DNA from: Consotaella aegiceratis
Lineage (GTDB): Bacteria > Pseudomonadota > Alphaproteobacteria > Rhizobiales > Rhizobiaceae
Direction of reading: 5' to 3'
Length of the DNA: 64,000 nucleotides
Assembly: GCF_036541425.1 (NCBI RefSeq)
Contig: NZ_JAZHFT010000020.1
Span: forward strand, 1-64,000
Shown here: positions 17,359 through 27,059 of the stretch, in pieces
Layout of the letters: each line of letters starts with the position of its first letter
Numbering within the stretch: position 1 is the first letter of the stretch
Position numbers and translations under genes: made by a program
The notes under the pieces: generated by a model
Databases searched by the model: none
What the model was told of the DNA's origin: nothing
Seen by the model: the letters and a program-made list of their open reading frames with translations, nothing else

Positions 17359-17464
17359 GGGTGGCCTCCTGTCGAGATGAAAGGGACGACGGCGTCCCGG
17401 TTTGACGTTCGAAAAGCGAAAAACGGAGGGCCGCGATCGCGGTCCGACCGGAATACTCGGAGGC

Positions 17465-17920
17465 TCAGCCGCCCAGCGACATCGGCTTCTGGCCCGGCCC
17501 TGCCAGGCCGAAGAGACGGCGGACGAAATCGAGCCACAGGCCGTAGGGGCGGCCGAGAACGATCATCAGCAGCGCAAACCCGGCAGCGCCCTTGACGATC
17601 GCCCACCCTTGCGCACCACCCGCGACGATGATGGCGACATAGATCGGCACCTGAAAGGCCAGGAGCGCCAAGCCGTCCGCTGCCAGCGTCATCCACGGCG
17701 TCGCTGGACTGATCCGGGCAAGGAGCCAGTCCCGCCACAGACCGTAGGGGCGTGCCGTCAGCACCATCAACGGTGCGCCGATGGAGCGAGAGACCAAAAC
17801 CTGATCCCAGGTCATATCGGCCACGAAGCGCTCGTTGAGCCCGCTGGTGATGGTGAAGAAGACGACGAGCGCCGAGGTATCGGCGACGAAGCTGCGTGTT
17901 CTGGTCGATGATAGCTTCAT
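17465..17920 (-). CDS. alaE: AlaE-family L-alanine exporter
   Basis: A 151-residue, four-helix inner-membrane protein. RSFVADTSALVVFF at the start, two copies of a PYGLWRD/PYGLWLD signature and the final DFVRRLFG match the E. coli AlaE pattern (WPYGMYRD, DYCRRLF). AlaE pumps out L-alanine and so prevents toxic build-up. The start is the ATG at 17918-17920; a longer frame to 18085 overlaps the end of serC. It lies between serC and serA on the same strand, an unusual place that suggests a link between amino-acid export and serine synthesis. Confidence 0.88.
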   Translation of the reverse strand: MKLSSTRTRSFVADTSALVVFFTITSGLNERFVADMTWDQVLVSRSIGAPLMVLTARPYGLWRDWLLARISPATPWMTLAADGLALLAFQVPIYVAIIVAGGAQGWAIVKGAAGFALLMIVLGRPYGLWLDFVRRLFGLAGPGQKPMSLGG

Positions 17921-17985
17921 GACCCGGTCCCACGCCGCTTCGCCGGATTGCGCCCTGCCCCGTGCGAGCTCGTCGCCCCCGACGA

Positions 17986-19161
17986 TCACGCCGCCTTGGC
18001 GAGGCCTGCCTTCTGCTGTTCGTAAGCCCAGCAGATCCAGGGCATCAGCGCTTCGAGATCGGATGCCTCGATCGTGCTGCCGCACCAGATCCGCAGCCCT
18101 GCCGGGGCATCGCGATAGGCGTTGATGTCGAGCGCCACGCCTTCCTTCTCCAGAAGGGTAGCGACGCCCTTGGCGAAGGCCGCCTGCTCGGCGTCCGGCA
18201 GTGCCGTGACCTCGGGATCGGTGAAGGTGAGGCAGACGGACGTGTTAGAGCGGATCTCGGGGTCCTTGGCCAGGAAGCCGATCCACGGCCGCGTCTCGAC
18301 GAACTTCTCGACCACCGCGAGGTTGGCGTTGGCGCGGGCCTTCAAGGCGACCAGGCCGCCGATCGATTTGGCCCAGGCCAGTGCGTCGAGATAGTCCTCG
18401 ACGCACAGCATCGACGGCGTATTGATGGTTTCGCCCTTGAAGATGCCTTCGATCAGCTTACCGCCCTTGGTAAGGCGGAAGATCTTCGGCAGCGGCCAGG
18501 CCGGCTTGTAGGTCTCCAGCCGCTCGACCGCGCGGGGGCTGAGGATGAGGATGCCGTGCGCCGCTTCGCCGCCGAGCACCTTCTGCCAGGAGAAGGTGAC
18601 GACATCGAGCTTGTCGAAGGGAAGGTCCTGGGCGAAGGCGGCCGACGTCGCATCGCAGAGCGTCAGGCCCTGGCGCGTCGCCGGGATCACTTCACCGTCG
18701 GGAACCCGCACGCCCGAAGTGGTGCCGTTCCACGTGAAGACCACGTCGCGATCGAAGTCGACCTGGGCGAAATCCACGATCTCGCCATAGGGGGCGTTGA
18801 AGGTGCGCGCATCGGCGATCTGAAGCTGCTTGACGATATCCGTCACCCAGCCGGAGCCAAAGGATTCCCACGCCAGCACGTCGACGCCTCGGGCGCCGAG
18901 CAGCGACCACATCGCCATCTCGAAAGCGCCGGTGTCGGACGCCGGCACGATACCGATTCGGTAGTCGGCGGGCACGCCTAGAATTTCGCGGGTTTCGTCG
19001 ATTGCCTGGGCAAGCTTGCTCTTGCCGTCCTTGGCGCGATGCGAGCGTCCGAGCGCCGCATCCTGCAAGGCCGCGAACGACCAGCCGGGTCGCTTCGCAC
19101 AGGGTCCAGAAGAAAAACGGGGATTGGCCGGATACACGCCCGGCTTGGCGACAGTCGTCAT
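17986..19161 (-). CDS. serC: Phosphoserine aminotransferase
   Basis: A 391-residue class-V, PLP-dependent aminotransferase of the alphaproteobacterial SerC type, starting MTTVAKPGVYPANPRFSSGPCAK (quoted in part: NPRFSSGPCAK is the family hallmark). The PLP-lysine is in TFSWQKVLGGEAAHG. It converts 3-phosphohydroxypyruvate plus glutamate to phosphoserine and also serves pyridoxine synthesis. The ATG at 19159-19161 directly follows the RNA leader described below. serB is not in the window. Confidence 0.95.
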   Translation of the reverse strand: MTTVAKPGVYPANPRFSSGPCAKRPGWSFAALQDAALGRSHRAKDGKSKLAQAIDETREILGVPADYRIGIVPASDTGAFEMAMWSLLGARGVDVLAWESFGSGWVTDIVKQLQIADARTFNAPYGEIVDFAQVDFDRDVVFTWNGTTSGVRVPDGEVIPATRQGLTLCDATSAAFAQDLPFDKLDVVTFSWQKVLGGEAAHGILILSPRAVERLETYKPAWPLPKIFRLTKGGKLIEGIFKGETINTPSMLCVEDYLDALAWAKSIGGLVALKARANANLAVVEKFVETRPWIGFLAKDPEIRSNTSVCLTFTDPEVTALPDAEQAAFAKGVATLLEKEGVALDINAYRDAPAGLRIWCGSTIEASDLEALMPWICWAYEQQKAGLAKAA

Positions 19162-19164
19162 GGT

Positions 19165-19215
19165 AACTACCCTTTCAGATAGGTGCCCCTCGTTGGGGAG
19201 GGGTGTCCCGCTGAC
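19165..19215 (-). ncRNA. serC leader RNA motif (two tandem hairpins)
   Basis: Just upstream of serC the minus strand has hairpin 1, CCCCTC/GAGGGG with loop CCCAAC (19186-19203), then hairpin 2, CTATC/GGTAG with loop TGAAAG (19167-19182), ending a few bases before the ATG. This matches what I recall of the alphaproteobacterial serC motif, a conserved leader of serC-serA operons whose second hairpin can cover the ribosome binding site. The ligand or mechanism is unknown. A covariance-model match was not computed. Confidence 0.65.
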
Positions 19216-19343
19216 GTTGATACGCGACCACCGCCGAAACGGCAAGTGGCAAAGCGGTGACACTGTCGACGTTCTCGCGACGCTCCGTCCGCTCGGCAAG
19301 CGCTGGCCTTGCAGACGCTCTCCAATGCTTCGTTCGGAAACAG

Positions 19344-19377
19344 CAAAAGACCCCGCCACCGGCCGGCAGCGGGGTCT
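19344..19377 (-). terminator. Intrinsic terminator of the chemoreceptor gene
   Basis: Nine-base arms AGACCCCGC (19348-19356) and GCGGGGTCT (19369-19377); on the minus strand the stem is followed by TTTTGC. It lies 40 bp past the chemoreceptor stop and separates it from the serC promoter region (19216-19343). Confidence 0.75.
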
Positions 19378-19417
19378 CCAGGATTCGTGGCCGACAGGAT
19401 GGCGGCCACGGCTGGTC

Positions 19418-21373
19418 TCAGAACTCTTCCCAGCTGTCCTCGACGGCGGCGGGCTTGGCCGCAGCACCGCCGGTGCCGGTCGCCTTCATCTGCGGCATCG
19501 GCTTGGCGGCCGGACGAGGCGCCGGCCTGGCCGGACGGGAGGCAGGAACGGTCGACTGGCGGCGCGCGGTGCGCGCGCCCTGCGCCTGATGGCCGGCCGA
19601 GGCCGCGGTGCGGAACTGCGCGATCAGCTGCGCCAGCTGGTCGGTCTCGTTCGCCAGCGTCTGGGCCGCCGCCGTCGTTTCCTCCACCATCGCCGCGTTC
19701 TGCTGCGTCACCTTGTCCATCTGGTCGGCAGCGGTCGACACTTCCTTCAGGCTGACGGCCTGCTCGCGCGCCGTCCGCGCGATCTCGGAGACCTCCGAGG
19801 ACATCGCGGCGACTTCCGCGACGATCTCCTCCAGGCTCTTGCCCGACGCCGTCACCAGCTCGACGCCCTGACCGACATGCTCGGAGGACTGCGAGATCAG
19901 CTCCTTGATCTCCTTGGCGGCTTCGGCCGAACGCTGGGCCAGGGCGCGGACTTCCTGCGCCACGACGGCGAAGCCCTTGCCCGCCTCGCCGGCGCGGGCC
20001 GCCTCGACGCCGGCGTTCAGCGCCAGGAGGTTGGTCTGGAAGGCGATCTCGTCGATGACGCCGATGATCTTGCCGATTTCCTCGGACGATTTTTCGATCG
20101 CCGCCATGGCCTCGACGGCGCGCCCGACGATGGCGCCACCCTTTTCGGCGTTCTTCTGCGCGGTCTGGGCCGAAGCCTGGGCACGGCCGGCGCTTTCGGC
20201 CGTCTCGTTCACCGCCCGCGTCACTTCCGTCAGCGCCGCGGTGGTCTCTTCCAGGCCGGCCGCCTGCTGCTCGGTGCGCTGGGCGAGGTCGTTCGTCGCG
20301 GTGTTGATCTCGTCCAGACCCGAGCGGATCGAGCCGATCGAGCCGATCACCGAGCCGAACGTCGTCTCCAGCTTCTCGGCCGTGCCGTTGAATTGGCTGC
20401 GGATCTCCTCGTATTCAGGCGCAACGGGGCGCTCCAGGCGCACGGTGAGGTCGCCGCCCGAGAGGCGATCGAAGCCACCCTTGACGTCAGCGACGAAAGC
20501 CCGAAGCTCCTCGGCCTTGGCCCGATCGGCGGCTTCCTGTTCGGCTTTCAGCCGGTCCTGGGCTCGGCGTGCCGTCTCGGCCTCGGCCTCCAGCCTGTCC
20601 TTTTCGATTGCGGCTTGCTTAAAGGTTTCCACCGCGCCGGCCATCGCCCCCATCTCGTCGCGCCGCTTGAGATAGGGAACCTCCACCGCCTTGTCGCCGC
20701 CGGCGAGCCGCCGCATGACGGATGTGAGATGGGCTAGCGGCCTGGAAATGCTCGTCGCGATCGGCCAAGCGCCGGCGCCGAGGAGCACCAGGATACCCGC
20801 GAGCCATGCCAACGACTTGTACAATTCGGTGCTGAACTGCGCCTGCAGGTCGTCGACATAGAGACCGGAGGCTATCGACCAACCCCACGGCTCGTAGCTC
20901 ATCGAATAGGCCAGCTTGGGAGCCGGCACGTCGCTGCCGAGACGCGGCCAGACATAATCGGTAAAGCCACCGCCTTCCTTGGCATGGGTGATGATCTCGC
21001 GCGTGTTGTACTTGCCGTTCGCGTCGACATTGTCCCAGCCGAACTTCCCTTCCTGGTCCGGCTTCGGATGGATGATCGTATAGCCGTCGAAAGTGTGCGC
21101 GAAGACATAGTCGTCGTTGCCGTAGCGGATCGCGCGCAGCGCGTTCTTGGCGTTTTCCTGCGCCTGCTGCTTCGAGATCTCGCCCCGTTCGGCCTGTTTG
21201 GCGAATCCGTCGACGATCGCCACGGCGGCTTCGACTTGGCCCTTCAGCATCTGTTCCCGGTCGGACCAGATCTGATTGTTCAAGGACCACAGCTGGACGC
21301 CGAAGGCGACGGTGGTCAGCACGACCGCCAGGGCGATGAGCAATGCCAGCTTGCGGGGAATACTCAGGCTCAT
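19418..21373 (-). CDS. Methyl-accepting chemotaxis protein with Cache sensor and CheR/CheB-tether
   Basis: A 651-residue receptor. A first membrane helix (about 8-30) is followed by a periplasmic single-Cache domain (about 35-180, with YGNDDYVFAHTFDGYTIIHP), a second membrane helix (about 187-207), HAMP linkers, and a signalling domain whose hairpin tip EIAFQTNLLALNAGVEAARAG (shown here as the family hallmark) contacts CheA/CheW. The last residues DSWEEF resemble the NWETF pentapeptide that docks CheR and CheB. Cache domains of this class often bind small carboxylates; the ligand is unknown. ATG start at 21371-21373. Confidence 0.93.
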   Translation of the reverse strand: MSLSIPRKLALLIALAVVLTTVAFGVQLWSLNNQIWSDREQMLKGQVEAAVAIVDGFAKQAERGEISKQQAQENAKNALRAIRYGNDDYVFAHTFDGYTIIHPKPDQEGKFGWDNVDANGKYNTREIITHAKEGGGFTDYVWPRLGSDVPAPKLAYSMSYEPWGWSIASGLYVDDLQAQFSTELYKSLAWLAGILVLLGAGAWPIATSISRPLAHLTSVMRRLAGGDKAVEVPYLKRRDEMGAMAGAVETFKQAAIEKDRLEAEAETARRAQDRLKAEQEAADRAKAEELRAFVADVKGGFDRLSGGDLTVRLERPVAPEYEEIRSQFNGTAEKLETTFGSVIGSIGSIRSGLDEINTATNDLAQRTEQQAAGLEETTAALTEVTRAVNETAESAGRAQASAQTAQKNAEKGGAIVGRAVEAMAAIEKSSEEIGKIIGVIDEIAFQTNLLALNAGVEAARAGEAGKGFAVVAQEVRALAQRSAEAAKEIKELISQSSEHVGQGVELVTASGKSLEEIVAEVAAMSSEVSEIARTAREQAVSLKEVSTAADQMDKVTQQNAAMVEETTAAAQTLANETDQLAQLIAQFRTAASAGHQAQGARTARRQSTVPASRPARPAPRPAAKPMPQMKATGTGGAAAKPAAVEDSWEEF

Positions 21374-21504
21374 GGATGAAGTTTTCCGATGGAAGGGACG
21401 AACTGCGCCGGACCCTACGCCGAATCCGTAAATAGAACGCTTCACGGGTAAGCTGAACCATTTGTTAACAGTGCTCCGGATGCGGCTTCGATCGCCCCCC
21501 CGTC

Positions 21505-21533
21505 GGCAAAGACAAACGGCGGAGCCATGCCCC
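21505..21533 (-). terminator. Intrinsic terminator of the first outer-membrane barrel gene
   Basis: ACGGCGG and CCGCCGT arms around an 8-base loop lie about 35 bp after the stop at 21565; on the minus strand the stem is followed by TTGTCTTTG. Confidence 0.55.
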
Positions 21534-21564
21534 GCCGTTGCCGAATTGCGTCTGGGAGCGCGTC

Positions 21565-22185
21565 CTACCAGAGCGAATAGCGCAGATTGGCCTCGACGGA
21601 ATGATGCTGGACGGCATCGCCCCAGTCGGAATCGTGCTCCTCGACGTCGAGATAGCGATAGCCGACGTCGAGCGTCAGGTTCCGGGTCATATCGTAGGCG
21701 ACGCCCGCCATCAGCGCATAGGCGAAACGCCAATCGGAGTCATAGGTATCGCCATCGTCGTAGGAGACGTTCACGCCACCGGCACCCGCCCCCACATAGG
21801 GCGTGAAGCCGACGAAGGTTCCAAGGTCCACATAGGCATTGGCCATCAGGTCCCAGGTTTCCATCTCATCCACCGAGAGCCGATCGCTGTCGACGTCGAG
21901 CTTGGAATAGCGGGCGGTCAGATCGCCGCGCAGATAATCGGTGAAACGGTAGCCGACGCCGGCTCCGAAAGCCAAGCCCTCGTCCACGTCGACAGCGTCG
22001 GTCTCGTTCTCGATGTCGTAGGAGACGCCGCCGCGCAGATACCATCCGTTGCCGACCTCGACGGGAACGACCTCGGGAACGCTTTCGTAGATCGGCGTGG
22101 TCAGCATGTCGGCAGCGGTCGCGGATCCCAGCGGGACACAAAGCGCGGCCGCCGACAGCAGCCAGGGCGTGAGGGATGTCTTCAT
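21565..22185 (-). CDS. Outer-membrane beta-barrel protein, Omp25/31-like (first of a tandem pair)
   Basis: A 206-residue protein: signal peptide (cleavage near SATAAD), then an eight-stranded barrel pattern of alternating aromatic/hydrophobic residues, with WYLRGGVSYDIEN, AFGAGVGYRFTDYLRGDLT, TPYVGAGAGG and a C-terminal NLRYSLW ending in Trp, as needed for BAM-dependent insertion. Brucella and Bartonella relatives are abundant surface proteins that affect envelope stability. The ATG at 22183-22185 gives a proper signal peptide. A perfect CtrA-type box stands 72 bp upstream. It shares architecture with the gene at 22404-23246. Confidence 0.85.
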   Translation of the reverse strand: MKTSLTPWLLSAAALCVPLGSATAADMLTTPIYESVPEVVPVEVGNGWYLRGGVSYDIENETDAVDVDEGLAFGAGVGYRFTDYLRGDLTARYSKLDVDSDRLSVDEMETWDLMANAYVDLGTFVGFTPYVGAGAGGVNVSYDDGDTYDSDWRFAYALMAGVAYDMTRNLTLDVGYRYLDVEEHDSDWGDAVQHHSVEANLRYSLW

Positions 22186-22256
22186 CGGCTCGTTCCTCGA
22201 TGCGGTTGCGGCCGTTTCCCGGATCGGCCTTCGTCTTCGACAGTGACGCAAAATGT

Positions 22257-22272
22257 TTAACGCTCGATTAAC
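22257..22272. promoter_or_regulatory. Perfect CtrA consensus box upstream of the first barrel gene
   Basis: TTAA (22257-22260), seven bases, TTAAC (22268-22272): an exact TTAA-N7-TTAAC. A third TTAAC follows at 22285 within an imperfect dyad (CGCTCG and CGAGCG arms). CtrA is known to control outer-membrane protein genes in Brucella; the box here is 72 bp upstream of the start codon. Confidence 0.7.
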
Positions 22273-22333
22273 CCTAACGAGCGCTTAACGACGCCCTCCC
22301 CTCCGTGCGCCCGGCCGTGCGCGCCACCCAACG

Positions 22334-22365
22334 AAAAAGGCCGCTGCCCTCTCCAGGCTGCGGCC
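22334..22365 (-). terminator. Intrinsic terminator of the second barrel gene
   Basis: GGCCGC (22339-22344) and GCGGCC (22360-22365) with further partial pairing inside; on the minus strand the stem is followed by TTTTTC. It sits about 40 bp past the stop at 22404. Confidence 0.7.
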
Positions 22366-22403
22366 CCTCATTTCCGATAGCGCCGGATCAGCCGGCGATT
22401 CGA

Positions 22404-23246
22404 TCAGAAGAATTCGTAGCGCAGGCCGGCGCGCACCTGATGGATGTCGAAGCCGTCGTCGTGGCCCTGTACGCCGCTGGCACCCGCCGCCGCATCCTCG
22501 TCGTCATAGCCAAAGGCGTCGCCGCCATTAATGCGAGTGTAGCGGTAGCCGGCATCAAGCTTCAGCTGCTGCGTGATGTCGAACGTCGCGCCCGCCATCA
22601 GCGAGGAGGCAAAACGCCAGGAAGACTCGCCGGGCTGCGTGCTGCTATAGATGCCCGAGGCGTCGCAGGCCGCACCATTGCACGAGATCGTGCTCGTCAT
22701 GTCGTCGTAGTCGACGTAGGCGGCGCCGATGCCGGCCCCGATATAGGGGGTCACCATACCGAAGTGACCGATGTCGACATAGGCGTTGGCCATCGCCAGC
22801 CAGACGTCGGCTTTCGCCTGATCGTCGTAGCCGCAATCGTTATCGACCGGGTCGAGGCCGTAGCCGATCTCGACGAGATAGCTGCACTCGCTGGAGCCTT
22901 CGACGTCCGTGCGGAAATAGTCGAGGGTCGCGTCGGTGCGCAGGTACTCGTTGAAGCGGTAGCCGAGGCCGCCGCCGAAGCTCGCCGTGTCCTGCAGTTC
23001 GATGCTGTCGTAGACCTCGTGCGAGTCGATGCCCGGATTGGGGATGTTGTAAAAATAGTAGTCGCCGCTGGTCTTCGACTTGAAGACGTAGCCGACATCG
23101 CCGCGGATGTACCAACCCGAGGTATCGGGTGCCGGCGGCACCGGCTCAACGTAGATGGGTTCTTCGATGACGTCGGCAGCCTGTGCGGCGGGAACTCCCA
23201 CCATCAGACCGCACGCCAGCATGGTGATGGCGGAAAGCCGGTTCAT
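22404..23246 (-). CDS. Outer-membrane beta-barrel protein, Omp25/31-like (second of a tandem pair)
   Basis: A 280-residue protein: signal peptide cleaved near AQAAD, then an acidic-loop barrel with WYIRGDVGYVFKSK, GGGLGYRFNEYLRTDATLDYF, TPYIGAGIGAAYVDYDD and a C-terminal GLRYEFF ending in Phe. Three extracellular loops are longer than in the 206-residue neighbour and contain five cysteines (ECSYL, DCGYD, SCNGAACDA), uncommon in porins and possibly disulfide-linked. The two genes probably arose by duplication. A near-consensus CtrA box lies 76 bp upstream. Confidence 0.85.
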   Translation of the reverse strand: MNRLSAITMLACGLMVGVPAAQAADVIEEPIYVEPVPPAPDTSGWYIRGDVGYVFKSKTSGDYYFYNIPNPGIDSHEVYDSIELQDTASFGGGLGYRFNEYLRTDATLDYFRTDVEGSSECSYLVEIGYGLDPVDNDCGYDDQAKADVWLAMANAYVDIGHFGMVTPYIGAGIGAAYVDYDDMTSTISCNGAACDASGIYSSTQPGESSWRFASSLMAGATFDITQQLKLDAGYRYTRINGGDAFGYDDEDAAAGASGVQGHDDGFDIHQVRAGLRYEFF

Positions 23247-23321
23247 TATCGTCCACTCCGATCGTCTCTAACAAAAGACGGCTCGTCGGGCCGCCTGAAA
23301 GAAGAGAGTAAACGGACATGG

Positions 23322-23337
23322 TTAACAGTAAGTTTAC
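23322..23337. promoter_or_regulatory. Near-consensus CtrA box upstream of the second barrel gene
   Basis: TTAA (23322-23325), seven bases, TTTAC (23333-23337): one mismatch from TTAA-N7-TTAAC and the same variant as the box between fliJ and ctrA. It lies 76 bp before the start codon, at almost the same distance as the box of the tandem partner. Confidence 0.6.
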
Positions 23338-23374
23338 CGGAAAAGTTGCTTCACCATGATTGATACACCCGACG

Positions 23375-24721
23375 TTACGCTGCGGCCTGATCGAGGGCGC
23401 CGCATATGTCGTCGACCACGATTCGGACCAGGCCGAGATCGTCGCCTTCCGCCATCACGCGAATCAGCGGTTCGGTTCCCGAGGGGCGGATGACCAGCCG
23501 GCCGGTATTGCCGAGCTTGCGGCGGCCGTTGTCGATCGCCTCCTTCACGGTGTCACGTTCCAGCGGTTCGCCCGATGAAAAGCGCACGTTCTTCAGGATC
23601 TGCGGCACCGGCTCGAACTTGCGGCACACCTCGGAAACGCTGCGACCACTCTTCTTGACCACCGCGAGGATCTGCAGCGCCGCCACGAGGCCGTCGCCGG
23701 TGGTGCCGAAATCCGACAGGACGATGTGGCCGGACTGCTCGCCGCCGACATTGTAGCCGTGCTCGCGCATGTGCTCGACGACATAGCGGTCGCCGACCTT
23801 GGTGCGCGCAAGCTGCAGCTTCCGATCTTGCAGAAAGCGTTCGAGGCCCAGATTGGACATGATCGTCGCGACGATGCCGCCGGCCGCGAGCCGCCCGTCT
23901 TCGGCCCAGGTCTCGGCGATCACCGCCATCAGCTGATCGCCGTCGACGATCTGGCCCTTTTCGTCGACGATGATGACACGGTCGGCGTCGCCGTCGAGAG
24001 CGATGCCGATATCGGCGCGGACCTCGTGCACCTTGGCCTGGAGCGCCGAGGGGTGGGTCGAACCACAGTCGAGATTGATGTTGGTGCCGTTCGGCGTGGT
24101 GCCGATGGCGACGACGTCGGCACCCAGTTCCCAAAGCGCCTGGGGCGCCACCTTGTAGGCGGCGCCGTTGGCGCAATCGATCGCCACCCGGAGCCCGTGC
24201 AGGGTCACATCGCGCGGCAGCGTGCGTTTGACGAACTCGACATAGCGATAGATGTCGCCCTCGACGCGCTTGGCGCGCCCGATATCGGAGGCTGCCGGCA
24301 GCTTGCCGTAAAGATCCTGGTCGAGCAGGGCCTCCATCGTCAGCTCGATTTCGTCGGACAGCTTGTAGCCGTCCGGCCCGAACAGCTTGATGCCGTTGTC
24401 ATGGAAGGGATTGTGCGAGGCCGAGATCATCACGCCGATGTCGGCGCGCAGCGACCGGGTGAGCATCGCGACGGCGGGCGTCGGGATCGGACCCAGCAGC
24501 ATGACGTCAAGCCCCGCCGCGGTGAAGCCGGCGACGAGCGCATTTTCCAGCATGTATCCAGACAGCCGCGTGTCCTTGCCGATCACCACGCGATGGCGAT
24601 GGCTGCCGCGACGGAAACTGATGCCGGCGGCCATGCCGACCTTCATGGCCACGTCGGCCGTCATCGGATGCTTGTTGGCACGACCGCGAATGCCGTCCGT
24701 CCCGAAGTATTTTCTGCTCAT
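23375..24721 (-). CDS. glmM: Phosphoglucosamine mutase
   Basis: A 448-residue enzyme that converts glucosamine-6-phosphate to glucosamine-1-phosphate for peptidoglycan and LPS. The N-terminus KYFGTDGIRG, the catalytic serine S102 in ISASHNP, the magnesium loop DGDADRV and the phosphate-binding RPSGTEPLIRVM are all present, and length is typical. It is last in the minus-strand envelope series, after ftsH, with a 278-bp gap. Confidence 0.97.
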   Translation of the reverse strand: MSRKYFGTDGIRGRANKHPMTADVAMKVGMAAGISFRRGSHRHRVVIGKDTRLSGYMLENALVAGFTAAGLDVMLLGPIPTPAVAMLTRSLRADIGVMISASHNPFHDNGIKLFGPDGYKLSDEIELTMEALLDQDLYGKLPAASDIGRAKRVEGDIYRYVEFVKRTLPRDVTLHGLRVAIDCANGAAYKVAPQALWELGADVVAIGTTPNGTNINLDCGSTHPSALQAKVHEVRADIGIALDGDADRVIIVDEKGQIVDGDQLMAVIAETWAEDGRLAAGGIVATIMSNLGLERFLQDRKLQLARTKVGDRYVVEHMREHGYNVGGEQSGHIVLSDFGTTGDGLVAALQILAVVKKSGRSVSEVCRKFEPVPQILKNVRFSSGEPLERDTVKEAIDNGRRKLGNTGRLVIRPSGTEPLIRVMAEGDDLGLVRIVVDDICGALDQAAA

Positions 24722-24944
24722 CCCAAAGACCCGTCATGATTGTCGCGGCCCTGCCGCGAACCGGGGTGCCGCCGCTCGCCCTGCCGGCTTTGAAGCCGAT
24801 CTCGAACAACGCTTTAGAAAATGCCCTTAACGCCCATTGTCAGCCGAACAAAATAACAAAGGGTGTCGCTCTGAAGGAAATCGCGCACCACCGGAAGCCG
24901 TATTGCCCTTCAGCCGGACGGACGATTCCGGGTGCTTGATATGG

Positions 24945-24970
24945 AAGGAGCGGCCTTGCGGGCCGCTCCG
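24945..24970 (-). terminator. Hairpin after ftsH
   Basis: GGAGCGGCC (24947-24955), loop TTGCG, GGCCGCTCC (24961-24969): a perfect 9-bp stem about 30 bp past the ftsH stop. No T-run follows on the minus strand, so it may stabilise a 3' end or stop polymerase only partly. The rest of 24722-24999 shows nothing clear beyond the glmM promoter region. Confidence 0.5.
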
Positions 24971-24999
24971 TTTCAGACATCGGACTGACGATCGTCCGG

Positions 25000-26946
<1,947 letters not shown>

Positions 26947-27059
26947 TTCAGGTCCCGGGTTTCGCGCCGATATTGCTTCAGCGCGCTAGGGCAAAGATAG
27001 GTCCTGCTATCATGGTTGCCAACCGGATGGGACGCTTTTGCGGCATTTTGGTTTCAGCC

